A stretch of DNA of 64,000 nt from Herbidospora cretacea (GTDB lineage Bacteria > Actinomycetota > Actinomycetes > Streptosporangiales > Streptosporangiaceae). Both the position numbers and the translations under genes were made by a program. Location: positions 62,001 to 126,000 of the forward strand of contig NZ_BBXG01000019.1 of NCBI RefSeq assembly GCF_001570605.1. The letters are read 5' to 3'. This document shows positions 53,936 through 62,497 of this stretch, in pieces. Positions within the stretch are counted from its first letter, which is position 1. Each line of letters begins with the position of its first letter. Below the pieces are notes generated by a model, which was given only the letters and a program-made list of their open reading frames with translations, ran no database searches and had not been told where the DNA came from.

Positions 53936-54555
53936 GTCGGGTATTGCGGCCAGCCCTCCGGCGAGTCCTCCCAGTCTTCCTGGCGGCCCCACGGGGTCAG
54001 GTCGAGATAGCTGTGGGTGAAGACCAGGCGGTCGACGCCCCGGGCGGTCGTGCTGTAGGTGCGGTAGACGCGGTCGCCGTCGCGGAGGAAGACGCTCAGC
54101 ATGAAGCCTCCGCCGGCGCCGCAGTCGTCGGCGAACGTGGTGCCCTTGGAGGACAGGAACGGGAGGGTCCAGCCGCGTTCGGCCTTGTAGCCCTCGATCT
54201 GCTCCAGGGGCATGTTGGAGATCGTGGCCCAGCTCACGCCCTTCGCGGCCAGCGACGGGAGCGCGGTGGGCGGGACGCTGTCGGTGAATTTGGTGCAGCC
54301 GGGACAGAAGTGGCCGGGGCCGTTGTCCATGAACTGGTAGACGATCAGCTGGTCACGGTCCTCGAACAGGTCGAGCAGGGTCCGGGGGCCGTCGGGGCCC
54401 TCGAAGACGTAGTCGGCCCGGAACTCGACCATGGGGAGGCGGCGGCGCCGGGCGGCCAGGGCGTCTTCGGCCCTGGTCAGCTCCTTCTCGGCCTTCAGCA
54501 GGTCCTCGCGCGCCAGCTGCCACTCTTCAGGTGATACGACTGGTGGTTTGGTCAT
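53926..54555 (-). CDS. DUF899 (thioredoxin-fold) family protein
   Basis: About 209 residues from ATG 54555 (MTKPPVVSPEEWQLAREDLL). A coiled N-terminal helix region and LPMVEFRADYVFEGPDGPRT are followed by the DUF899 core with QFMDNGPGHFCPGCTKFTD. The CPGC pair lies at the thioredoxin-like active-site position. GTTFADDCGAGGGFMLSVFL and YLDLTPWGRQEDWEDSPEGW are typical of the family. The enzymatic role is unproven; a redox function is plausible. Confidence 0.88.
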   Translation of the reverse strand: MTKPPVVSPEEWQLAREDLLKAEKELTRAEDALAARRRRLPMVEFRADYVFEGPDGPRTLLDLFEDRDQLIVYQFMDNGPGHFCPGCTKFTDSVPPTALPSLAAKGVSWATISNMPLEQIEGYKAERGWTLPFLSSKGTTFADDCGAGGGFMLSVFLRDGDRVYRTYSTTARGVDRLVFTHSYLDLTPWGRQEDWEDSPEGWPQYPTYG

Positions 54556-54617
54556 AGGCGGATTCTGCCCGCTGGGTATGACAGAAACCGAGGGTGCCCA
54601 GGTCAAGGGGGATGCAG

Positions 54618-55331
54618 ATGGAACTGGACGGACAGCGGGTGGTCCTCCTCGGGGGCACCTCGGGCATCGGGCTGGGCGCGGCCAAGATCGCTGCGGCGCA
54701 CGGCGCGGAGGTGGTCGTGGTCTCCTCGCGGGAGGAGAACGTGCGGGTGGCCCTGGAGATGCTGCCCGATTCGGCGTGGGGGGACGTCGCCGATTTCAGC
54801 GACACGGCCGCCATCGAGCAGGTCGTCGAGCGGATAGGGCGGCTCGACCATCTGATCTACACGGCCGGGGAGCCTCTCTACATCTCCCCGGTCGAGCATC
54901 TCGATCTCGCGACCGCCCGTGAGTACTTCCAGATCCGGTTCTTCGGCGCGCTGGCGGCGGCGAAGGCCGCGCGGAGCAGGATCTCCGAGCAGGGCAGCAT
55001 CACGGTCACGGCGGGGGTGGCCAAGGACCGGCCGGGGTTCGGGTGGGCGGGGCCCGCGTCGATCTCCGGGGCGCTGGAGGCGCTGACCAAGGCGCTGGCG
55101 GTGGAGTTCGCGCCCGTACGGGTGAACTGCGTGGCGCCCGGGGTGATCAGGTCACCGCTGTGGCAGGGGACGCTGCACGTCGAGGAGATGTACCAGGAGA
55201 TCGCCGACACCAGCCTGGCCGGGCGGGTCGGAGAGGTCGAGGACGTGGCGAAGGCCTACCTCTATCTGATGACGCAGGAGTACTCGACCGGGATGGTGCT
55301 GACCGTCGACGGGGGCATCACCCTGGTTTGA
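54618..55331 (+). CDS. Short-chain dehydrogenase/reductase
   Basis: About 237 residues from ATG 54618, chosen because AAGGGGG lies 7 bases upstream; ATG 54612 is too close to that site. The cofactor motif is VLLGGTSGIGLGAAKIAA. The region around residues 130-150 has TVTAGVAKDRPGFGWAGPAS without the usual Tyr-x3-Lys, so the active site is atypical or the protein is a divergent SDR. It ends VLTVDGGITLV. The substrate is unknown. Confidence 0.85.
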   Translation: MELDGQRVVLLGGTSGIGLGAAKIAAAHGAEVVVVSSREENVRVALEMLPDSAWGDVADFSDTAAIEQVVERIGRLDHLIYTAGEPLYISPVEHLDLATAREYFQIRFFGALAAAKAARSRISEQGSITVTAGVAKDRPGFGWAGPASISGALEALTKALAVEFAPVRVNCVAPGVIRSPLWQGTLHVEEMYQEIADTSLAGRVGEVEDVAKAYLYLMTQEYSTGMVLTVDGGITLV

Positions 55332-55344
55332 CAGACTGTCCGGC

Positions 55345-56214
55345 ATGTCGGTGGAAGCGGTCTGGCGGGGGCTCGGGCTGCCGGGCATCGTGGATGTCCA
55401 TACACACTTCATGCCCCAGCGGGTGCTCGACAAGGTGCAGGCCTATTTCGCCGGCGCCGAAGGCTATCTCGGGTTTCCCTGGCCCATCTCCCACGGCAAC
55501 GACCCGCAGGATCACGTACGGAGACTGCGGGATTTCGGCGTGGTGCTCTTCACCGCGATGATTTACCCGCACAAGCCGAATATGGCTGCATGGCTGAACG
55601 AATGGGCGCGCGACTTCGCCGCCGTCACCCCCGATTGCGCGCTCACGGCGACCTTTTTCCCCGAGGAGTCCGCGCGGGCGTACGTACCGGAGGCGCTGGA
55701 AGCGGGCGCCCGGGTGTTCAAGGCGCATCTGCAGGTGGGGGAGTACGACCCGCGCGATCCCCTGCTCGACCCCGTCTGGGGGATGCTCGCCGACGCCGGG
55801 GTGCCGGTGGTCACCCATTGCGGGTCGGGGCCGGTGCCGGGGCGGTTCACCGGGCTGCGGCCGATCACCGAAATGCTCGAAAGGCATCCGCGGCTGAAAT
55901 TGGTCGTGGCGCACATGGGGCTACCGGAATATCGCGGTTTCCTCGATCTCGCCGACCGATTTCCCGGGGTTTGTCTCGACACGACCATGGCGTTCACGGA
56001 ATTCACGGAGAAAGCGTGGCCGTTTCCGTCTGGTGAACTGCCACGCCTTCTCGACAAAGGGGATCGCATTCTTTTCGGGAGCGACTTCCCCAACATCCCG
56101 TATGACTATGCGGAGGCGGTCGGCGCGCTGGTCCGGCTGGACCTCGGCGACGACTGGCTCCGGGCGGTGCTCTACGGCAACGCCGTTCAGATCTTGCGGC
56201 CGACCGCTCCGTAG
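55345..56214 (+). CDS. Amidohydrolase family 2 (ACMSD-like) protein
   Basis: A 289-residue TIM-barrel protein from ATG 55345. Metal ligands are HxH in IVDVHTHFMP, His in PVVTHCGSGP, His in LVVAHMGLPEY and Asp in ILFGSDFPNIPY. The family includes decarboxylases and hydrolases of aromatic or lactone substrates. The part from about 55560 to 56100 uses more A/T-ending codons than its surroundings. The last 28 bases overlap the converging methyltransferase gene. Confidence 0.87.
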   Translation: MSVEAVWRGLGLPGIVDVHTHFMPQRVLDKVQAYFAGAEGYLGFPWPISHGNDPQDHVRRLRDFGVVLFTAMIYPHKPNMAAWLNEWARDFAAVTPDCALTATFFPEESARAYVPEALEAGARVFKAHLQVGEYDPRDPLLDPVWGMLADAGVPVVTHCGSGPVPGRFTGLRPITEMLERHPRLKLVVAHMGLPEYRGFLDLADRFPGVCLDTTMAFTEFTEKAWPFPSGELPRLLDKGDRILFGSDFPNIPYDYAEAVGALVRLDLGDDWLRAVLYGNAVQILRPTAP

Positions 56215-57026
56215 GCGCCGTGGATCCGCTGGGCGAGCACCGCGGGGTCCTCCTCGGTGCGCCAGGTGGCGAGCGCGACGAGGCCGGGCTCGGCCAGCTC
56301 GAACCCGGTGAAGTACTCGCTGATCTGGGCCTTCGTCCGGGGGGTGAAGCCCAGGGAGTCGGAGTTGTACGCGTCGGCGGCGTCGGCGATCGTCTCCGGG
56401 AAGAAGTCGGCCGTCACGTGGCTGACCGCGAAGTAACTGCCGGGCACGAGCGCCTCGGTGTACTGACGGACCAGGCCGGCCGGGTCTTCCTTGTCGGTGA
56501 TGAACATCAGGGTGCCGACGATGACCAGGGCCACCGGCTCGCTGAAGTCGATGACGCCCTTGATCTCCGGATGGTCGATGATCGACGCCGGGTCGCGCAG
56601 GTCGGCCTCGACGTAGCAGGTGCGGCCCTGCCGGGTGCTGCGGAGCAGGGCGCGGGCGTGCGTCATCACGATGGGGTCGTTGTCGACGTAGGCGATCCTG
56701 GCCGCGGGGTTGACCTGCTGGGCCACCTCGTGGGTGTTGCCCTGGGTGGGGATGCCGGTGCCGATGTCGAGGAACTGGCTGACGCCCTGTTCGGCGATGT
56801 ACCTCACGGCGCGGCCCAGGAAGGCGCGGTTGTCGCGGGCCCCTTGGACGATCCCCGGCGAGGCGATCCTGGTCGCCTCGGCGACCTTGCGGTCGGCTTC
56901 GAAGTTGTCCTTGCCACCCAGCCAATAGTCGTACACGCGAGCCGAATGGGGGACCGACGTGTCGATTCTCGGCGCGTTCTCGTCACGCGGGGACGCCCAC
57001 GGCAATACGTTCTTCGGCTCCGACAT
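56187..57026 (-). CDS. DUF574 SAM-dependent methyltransferase
   Basis: A 279-residue protein from ATG 57026. The DUF574 hallmark is ARVYDYWLGGKDNFEADR near the N-terminus, with FLDIGTGIPTQGNTHEVAQ as the SAM-binding motif I. SYFAVSHVTADFF and a C-terminal WRTEEDP follow. This family is very abundant in filamentous actinomycetes, with many paralogues of unknown substrate. It is a good lineage marker. Confidence 0.92.
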   Translation of the reverse strand: MSEPKNVLPWASPRDENAPRIDTSVPHSARVYDYWLGGKDNFEADRKVAEATRIASPGIVQGARDNRAFLGRAVRYIAEQGVSQFLDIGTGIPTQGNTHEVAQQVNPAARIAYVDNDPIVMTHARALLRSTRQGRTCYVEADLRDPASIIDHPEIKGVIDFSEPVALVIVGTLMFITDKEDPAGLVRQYTEALVPGSYFAVSHVTADFFPETIADAADAYNSDSLGFTPRTKAQISEYFTGFELAEPGLVALATWRTEEDPAVLAQRIHGAYGAVGRKI

Positions 57027-57117
57027 GGGGACTCCAAGGGGGTCGCGGCTTCGGGTCAGCTTAAACCCGATGATCGTCTCCCCAGACTAAGAATCCGTTA
57101 TTTTCCGACGAGATTCC

Positions 57118-58137
57118 TTAAATGCGGGCGTAGTCTGCTATTTCGGTCAGCAAAGCGCGCTTGCCGGCTTCGTCCATGAATGACGCCCTGACCGCATTTC
57201 CGGCCAGGTCGGCGAGCCCGGACCGGTCCAGGCCGAGCAGCTGGGCGGCGACGGCGTACTCCTGGTTCAGGGAGGTGCCGAACATCGGCGGGTCGTCGGA
57301 GTTGACGGTGACGAGCACGCCCGCCTTCACCAGCTCGGGCAGCGGGTGCTCCTCCAGCGAGGCGACGGCCCTCGTGCAGACGTTGGACGTCGGGCAGACC
57401 TCCAGCGGGATCCGGCGCTCGGCCAGGTGGGCGAGCAGCTCGGGGTCGCGCGCGCTGCCGATGCCGTGGCCGATGCGCTCGGCCTTCAGCTCGCGCAGCG
57501 CCTCCCAGACCGTCTCGGGGCCGGTGGTCTCGCCGGCGTGCGGGAGCGAGTGGAGGCCCTCGGCGCGGGCGGCGTCGAAATAGGGCGCGAACTGCTTCCT
57601 CGGCACGCCGACCTCCGGCCCGCCCAGCCCGAAGCCGATCAGGCCGTCGGGGCGCTGGTCGAGCGCGATCCGCAGGGTGCTCTCGGCCGCCGGGAGGCCC
57701 AGCTCACCGGGGATGTCGAAGATCCACTTGAAGGCCAGGCCGTGGTCCTTCAGGACCGAGGCGCGGGCGTCCTCGATGATCTCGCAGAACTGCTCCGGGG
57801 CGAAGCCGTTGATCAGATGGGTGTACGGCGTCACGGTCAGCTCGACGTAACGGGCGTTCTGCGCCGCGAGGTCCCGGCCGACGCCGTAGAAGAGCTGCCA
57901 CAGGTCCTCGGGGTCGCGGATCAGGTTGAGCACCGCGACGTACACCTCGATGAAGTGGGCGAAGTCGCGGAAGGTGAAGAACTCGGCCAGCCGTGCGGGG
58001 TCGGCCGGCACCGGGGTGCTGCCCTCGTGGCGGGCGGCGAGCTCGGCCACGACCCGGGGGGATGCGGAGCCGACGTGGTGGACGTGCAGCTCCGCCTTGG
58101 GCAGACCGGCGATGAAGGTGTCCAGATCTGTTGTCAC
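57118..58137 (-). CDS. add: Adenosine deaminase
   Basis: A 339-residue protein from GTG 58137. The zinc motif is PKAELHVHHVGS (HxH, with His in place of the usual Leu), then SLPHAGETTGPETVWEAL (zinc His and catalytic Glu), GHGIGSARDPELL, and LEVCPTSNVCT with VNSDDPPMFGTSL (catalytic Asp pair). It deaminates adenosine to inosine in purine salvage; an adenine or modified-adenosine substrate is possible. A TACGGT hexamer 7 bases before the start suggests leaderless transcription. Confidence 0.9.
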   Translation of the reverse strand: MTTDLDTFIAGLPKAELHVHHVGSASPRVVAELAARHEGSTPVPADPARLAEFFTFRDFAHFIEVYVAVLNLIRDPEDLWQLFYGVGRDLAAQNARYVELTVTPYTHLINGFAPEQFCEIIEDARASVLKDHGLAFKWIFDIPGELGLPAAESTLRIALDQRPDGLIGFGLGGPEVGVPRKQFAPYFDAARAEGLHSLPHAGETTGPETVWEALRELKAERIGHGIGSARDPELLAHLAERRIPLEVCPTSNVCTRAVASLEEHPLPELVKAGVLVTVNSDDPPMFGTSLNQEYAVAAQLLGLDRSGLADLAGNAVRASFMDEAGKRALLTEIADYARI

Positions 58138-58192
58138 GAGCCCGACCGTAGCGCTGGGCGTCGAACCAGGGCCAACTTCTTACACGGAAATG

Positions 58193-59275
58193 TCAGCTTC
58201 CGCTGGGAAGTTCGCCCAGTGTCACCTGAACGGTCGTCTGGCTGCCGTTCGAGCGCCGCACGACGACCGGCACCGTCTGGCCGGGCTTCAGCGTCGCCAG
58301 CACCTCGCTCAGGGTCGCGGTGTCCTCGGTGGGCTTGCCGTTCACGCTGGTGATGACGTCGCCGTTCTTGATCCCGGCCTTGGCGCTCGGGCCGTTCCTG
58401 GTGACCGCTCCGACCTGCACGCCCATCGGTTCTCCGTCGTCGCCGATGGCCGTCCCCACCTGGACGCCCAGAGCCGCCCGCCGCGTGTTGACCACGCGGC
58501 CGTTCTGGATGATCTGCCGGCCGATGTCGGTGGCGGTCGCGCTCGGGATGGCGAAGCCGATGCCGTCGGCCGGGCCCTGCTGCGGGTTGTTGGCCCCCAG
58601 GGTCGGGATGCCGATCACCGCGCCGCTCAGGTCGACCAGGGCGCCGCCGCTGTTGCCCGGGTTGATCGGGGCGGAGGTCTGGATCGCGTTGGCGATGGTG
58701 CTGCCCTGCGAACCGCGTTCGGCCGGGCCCAGGACCGTCCGGCCGAGGGCCGACACGATGCCCGAGGTGACCGTGCCGGAGAAGCCGAGCGGGTTGCCCA
58801 TGGCCAGCACGATCTGGCCCACGCGGAGCTTGGTGGAGTCGCCGAACGTCGCCGGGTTGAGGCCGCGCGCGTCGGCGACCTTGATGACGGCCAGGTCGCC
58901 GGCCGGGAAGGAGCCGACGAGGGTGGCCTTGCGGGCCGGGCCTCCCGTCGGGAGGGCGACCTCGAAGTCGCGGGCCTGGCCCACGACGTGGGCGTTGGTC
59001 ACGATGTGGCCCTGGGTGTCGAACACGATCCCGGAACCCAGGGCGTTGCCGGTGGTGATCTGCACGATCGACGGCAGCACCCGGTGGATGACCTCCTCGT
59101 AGGCCGACTCCAGGCCGAGCGCCTGCTGCGACGGCGTCACCGGCGTGCTCGCGCTGGGTGAGGCGGAGGCCGCCGGCGTCGCCGTGGACGTACCGGTGGA
59201 CGAGTTCGAGCAGCCCGCCGCCGCCGCGAGGCAGGCGAGGACGGCGATCCGGCTGATGACCGGCGAGAATTCCAT
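58193..59275 (-). CDS. HtrA/DegP-like serine protease with PDZ domain, lipoprotein
   Basis: About 360 residues from ATG 59275. A lipobox AAAGC near residue 22 anchors it outside the membrane, followed by a Ser/Thr/Pro linker. The trypsin-like triad is His in IVTNAHVVG, Asp in GDLAVIKVAD and Ser in NPGNSGGALVD. A C-terminal PDZ domain (about 265-360) has SAKAGIKNGDVITSVNGKPT. It degrades or refolds damaged exported proteins. A lipid anchor instead of a transmembrane helix is less common for HtrA. Confidence 0.92.
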   Translation of the reverse strand: MEFSPVISRIAVLACLAAAAGCSNSSTGTSTATPAASASPSASTPVTPSQQALGLESAYEEVIHRVLPSIVQITTGNALGSGIVFDTQGHIVTNAHVVGQARDFEVALPTGGPARKATLVGSFPAGDLAVIKVADARGLNPATFGDSTKLRVGQIVLAMGNPLGFSGTVTSGIVSALGRTVLGPAERGSQGSTIANAIQTSAPINPGNSGGALVDLSGAVIGIPTLGANNPQQGPADGIGFAIPSATATDIGRQIIQNGRVVNTRRAALGVQVGTAIGDDGEPMGVQVGAVTRNGPSAKAGIKNGDVITSVNGKPTEDTATLSEVLATLKPGQTVPVVVRRSNGSQTTVQVTLGELPSGS

Positions 59276-59383
59276 GCGACCCTGTCTACCCAGGTAGATC
59301 ACCGGATGCCAGCACCGACGAGCAGATCGTTGGACCGTGCCATCGTCCGGCTTCGATCATGACTTCTGACGTAATCTGCCGTC

Positions 59384-60205
59384 ATGGCGGACGAACTCGG
59401 CACCCCAGCCCGGCCGTCGGCGCGCTCTTACGACGCGCCAACCACCCCGCTCCCGATCTATCGCCCTCCCGTCGAGGAGGAACCCGCCCCGCCCCCGCCG
59501 CCACCGGAGGGCGGCAACCGGATGCGGGTCCTGTGGTCGGTCTTCGCCGCGCTCGTCACCGTCGCCGCCGTGGTGTTCGCCTTCTCGGCCTTCTCCGCCG
59601 ACGAGCCCGTCCGCGAGGTGACGGTGTTACCCGCCGCCGAGACCGCCGTGAAACCCTCTCCGAAACCGTCGCGGACCCCGCTCTCGCTCCCCAGGCCGCC
59701 GGTCCGGAAGGCGCTGGCCGCCTACTCCGGCGCCGGCACCCCGACCGCCGGCCTGGTCGACGACCGCCGTTCCGGGATCGTGTACGCCGCCTTCGCCGAC
59801 CCCTGGGAGAAGGTCAGGCCCGACCCCTTCCAGGCCCGCCAGCGCGCCGGCCAGGCGATCATCGCCTCCGGCCCGATCCCCGGCGCGAACCCCGGCACTC
59901 CGAAGACGGCGGCCCAGTGGCGTGACCTCACCGCCAAGGCCGCCCGCTGGACGGTCACCCGCTACCAGCCCAAGGAGGCCACCTTCCAGTGGACGGCCTC
60001 GCAGAAGATCCCCGGCGGCACCGGCTGGCTGCTCGGCTACCGGGTCGCCTGGGAGACCGGCGGCCGGCGGCACACCGCCGAGGCGATCGTGGTGCTGGTG
60101 GCGACCGGAGGGAAGCCCGGGATGCTCTTCGCCTCGGTGCCCGATTCGCGAAAAGAGCTGCGGAGAGACCTGAACGTCCTGCTGGAGACGGTTCGCCCCC
60201 GGTAG
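59384..60205 (+). CDS. Membrane-anchored protein of unknown function
   Basis: A 273-residue protein from ATG 59384. A proline-rich cytoplasmic tail leads to one membrane helix (VLWSVFAALVTVAAVVFAF). A Pro/Ser linker and an extracellular domain follow, with GIVYAAFADPWEKVRPDPFQ, WTASQKIPGGTGWLLGYRV and EAIVVLVATGG. TAATCT (59372-59377) lies 6 bases before the ATG, so the mRNA may be leaderless. The family is not recognised. Confidence 0.7.
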   Translation: MADELGTPARPSARSYDAPTTPLPIYRPPVEEEPAPPPPPPEGGNRMRVLWSVFAALVTVAAVVFAFSAFSADEPVREVTVLPAAETAVKPSPKPSRTPLSLPRPPVRKALAAYSGAGTPTAGLVDDRRSGIVYAAFADPWEKVRPDPFQARQRAGQAIIASGPIPGANPGTPKTAAQWRDLTAKAARWTVTRYQPKEATFQWTASQKIPGGTGWLLGYRVAWETGGRRHTAEAIVVLVATGGKPGMLFASVPDSRKELRRDLNVLLETVRPR

Positions 60206-60221
60206 CCTCGAAGCTTCTTCT

Positions 60222-60234
60222 AGAATATGATTCT
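60222..60234. promoter_or_regulatory. Possible operator upstream of the acyl-CoA dehydrogenase
   Basis: AGAAT-ATG-ATTCT is a perfect inverted repeat, 29 bases before the ATG, within an AT-richer stretch. TetR-type regulators of fatty-acid genes bind similar short palindromes; the specific regulator is unknown. Confidence 0.4.
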
Positions 60235-60263
60235 GTCCACATTGCCGAGTGTGGAGGGGTCTT

Positions 60264-62420
60264 ATGGCGATCGGGCTGAGCGAGGAGCACGAAGCGCTGC
60301 GCGAGTCGGTGACCGGGTGGGCGGGTCGCCACATCACGCCGCAGGTCGTGCGGGCCGAGTCGACGGAGCGGCCCGCGTTCTGGTCCGGCCTCGCCGATCA
60401 GGGACTGCTCGGCTTGCACCTGCCCGAGGAGGCCGGCGGCTCCGGTTACGGCCTGCTGGAGGCCGCCGTCGCGGTCGAGGCACTGGCCGAGAAGATGACG
60501 CCCGGCTCCTACGTGCCGACCCTCCTGGCCAGCGCCGCGATCCACGCCGCCGATGAGAAGTCCGACCTGCTGGCCGGGCTGGCCGACGGGTCGCTGACCG
60601 GCGCGCTCGCCCTCGACGCGAACCTGACCGGCACCGGCCTCACCGGCACCGGGCGGATCTCCGGGGTGGCCGAGCAGGTGCTCGGCGCCGCCGAGGCCGA
60701 CATCCTGGTGCTCCCGGTGGGCGACACGTGGGTGGTCGTCGAGGCGTCGGCCGCGACCGTGACCCCGATCCCGGCGCTCGACCTCACCCGGGGCGTCGCC
60801 CGCGTCGAGCTGTCCGACGCGGAAGTACGGGTCCTCGACGGCCTGACCGGGGAGACCGTGCGGCAGCTGGCCGCCGTGCTGCTCGGGGCCGACGCGATCG
60901 GGGTGGCCTCCTGGTGCGTCAACGCCGCCGCCGACTACGCCAAGGTCCGGGTGCAGTTCGGCCGTCCGATCGGCCAGTTCCAGGGGATCAAGCACAAGCT
61001 CTCGCGGATGCTCGTGGCGCTGGAGCAGGCCCGCGCGACCGTCTGGGACGCCACCCGCGCCACCGGCTCCGAGCGCGACCACGCCGCCGCCATCGCCGGG
61101 GTGGTCGCCCCCGACGCGGCCGTGCAGTGCGCCAAGGACGCCATCCAGACCTTCGGCGGCATCGGCTACACCTTCGAGCACGACGCCCACCTCTACTTCC
61201 GCCGCGCCCTGACGATCCGGGCGCTTCTCGGGTCGTCGGCCGACTGGAAGGAGCGGGTCGCCGCGCAGAGCCTGAGCGGGGTGAGCCGGGAGATGCGGCT
61301 CGACCTGCCCGAGGACGCCGAGCCGCTGCGGGAGCGGATCCGCGGCGAGCTGGCGGAGATCGTGCCGCTCGAAGGGGTGGAGCAGAAGCGGGCGCTGGCC
61401 GCGGCCGGGTTCGTGATGCCCCACCTGCCCCGGCCGTGGGGGCGGGACGCCTCGCCGCTGGAGCAGGTGCTGATCCAGCAGGAGATCAAGGCGGCCGGGC
61501 TCAAGCTGCCGCAGATGATCATCGGCGCGTGGGTGGTGCCCTCGATCGCCGTCTACGGCACCGACGAGCAGCAGCAGCGCTTCCTGCCGCGCACCCTCAG
61601 CGGGGAACTGGTCTGGTGTCAGCTGTTCTCCGAGCCGGGCGCGGGGTCCGACCTCGCCAACGTCCAGATGAAGGCCGAGCGGGTCGAGGGCGGCTGGCGG
61701 CTCAACGGGCAGAAGATCTGGACCAGCGTGGCCCACGTCGCCGAGTGGGGGATCTGCATCGCCCGCACGTCCAGCGAGGGCTCCAAGCACGACGGCATCA
61801 CCTACTTCATCGTCGACATGAAGGCCGAGGGGGTGACGGTCCGGCCGCTGACCGAGATGACCGGCGAGAACCTGTTCAACGAGGTCTTCTTCGACGACGT
61901 GTTCGTGCCCGACGAGCTGGTGGTCGGCGCGGTGAACCAGGGCTGGAAGGTGGCCCGCAACACCCTGTCCAACGAGCGCGTCTCGCTGTCGTCGGGCTCC
62001 GGCGGCACCGGCGCGTCCGTGCCCGACCTGGTCGGGCTGGCCGGGCGGCTCGGCCGCGAGCTGACCTCGCCGGAACGCCAGGAGCTCGCCGAGGTCGTCT
62101 GCGAGGGCCACTCGATCAACGCGCTGTCGCTGCGGGTCACCCTGAAGCAGCTCGCCGGGACCGAGCCGGGCGCCGACGCGTCGGTCCGCAAGCTGCTGTC
62201 GACCTCGCACGCCCAGCACGTCTCGGAGTGCGCGGTCAACCTGGTCGGGCCCGCCGCCGTGACGGCGGCCGACTGGAAGCTCGGCGACGCCGGCTACTGG
62301 AACCGGGCGATCCTGGCCACCCGGGCCATGACCATCTACGGCGGCACCACCGAGGTCCAGCTCAACATCATCGGCGAGCGCATGCTGGGCCTGCCCCGCG
62401 ACCCGGAGCCGGGTAAGTAG
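60264..62420 (+). CDS. Fused double acyl-CoA dehydrogenase (FadE type)
   Basis: About 718 residues from ATG 60264 with GGAGGGG upstream, about twice the 380 of a single acyl-CoA dehydrogenase. The N-terminal half (about 1-335) has GLLGLHLPEEAGGSGYGL, FGRPIGQFQGIKHKL and QTFGGIGYTFEHDAHLYFRR. The C-terminal half has WCQLFSEPGAGSDLANVQ, GQKIWTSVAHVAEWGI and IYGGTTEVQLNIIGERMLGL. Each half is a recognisable domain. Two-domain ACADs act on bulky CoA esters such as steroid side chains in actinobacteria, where heteromers are usual. Confidence 0.9.
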   Translation: MAIGLSEEHEALRESVTGWAGRHITPQVVRAESTERPAFWSGLADQGLLGLHLPEEAGGSGYGLLEAAVAVEALAEKMTPGSYVPTLLASAAIHAADEKSDLLAGLADGSLTGALALDANLTGTGLTGTGRISGVAEQVLGAAEADILVLPVGDTWVVVEASAATVTPIPALDLTRGVARVELSDAEVRVLDGLTGETVRQLAAVLLGADAIGVASWCVNAAADYAKVRVQFGRPIGQFQGIKHKLSRMLVALEQARATVWDATRATGSERDHAAAIAGVVAPDAAVQCAKDAIQTFGGIGYTFEHDAHLYFRRALTIRALLGSSADWKERVAAQSLSGVSREMRLDLPEDAEPLRERIRGELAEIVPLEGVEQKRALAAAGFVMPHLPRPWGRDASPLEQVLIQQEIKAAGLKLPQMIIGAWVVPSIAVYGTDEQQQRFLPRTLSGELVWCQLFSEPGAGSDLANVQMKAERVEGGWRLNGQKIWTSVAHVAEWGICIARTSSEGSKHDGITYFIVDMKAEGVTVRPLTEMTGENLFNEVFFDDVFVPDELVVGAVNQGWKVARNTLSNERVSLSSGSGGTGASVPDLVGLAGRLGRELTSPERQELAEVVCEGHSINALSLRVTLKQLAGTEPGADASVRKLLSTSHAQHVSECAVNLVGPAAVTAADWKLGDAGYWNRAILATRAMTIYGGTTEVQLNIIGERMLGLPRDPEPGK

Positions 62421-62475
62421 GAACTTGTTCTGTAAACCTGTTCCGGGCCTGATTCAAGACCTGGAACAGGTTGCA
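62421..62475. promoter_or_regulatory. KstR-like operator cluster and promoter before the nitronate monooxygenase gene
   Basis: Three AACnnGTT words lie between the genes: 62422-62429, 62435-62442 and 62465-62472. The last, TGGAACAGGTTGCA (62462-62475), fits the KstR consensus TnnAACnnGTTnnA fully. AACCTGTTCC and GGAACAGGTT are perfect inverted repeats. TAGCGT (62485-62490) is a good -10 element 7 bases before the ATG. The site covers the -35 position, which fits repression. Confidence 0.6.
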
Positions 62476-62497
62476 GTTCAGTTGTAGCGTCCAGAAC

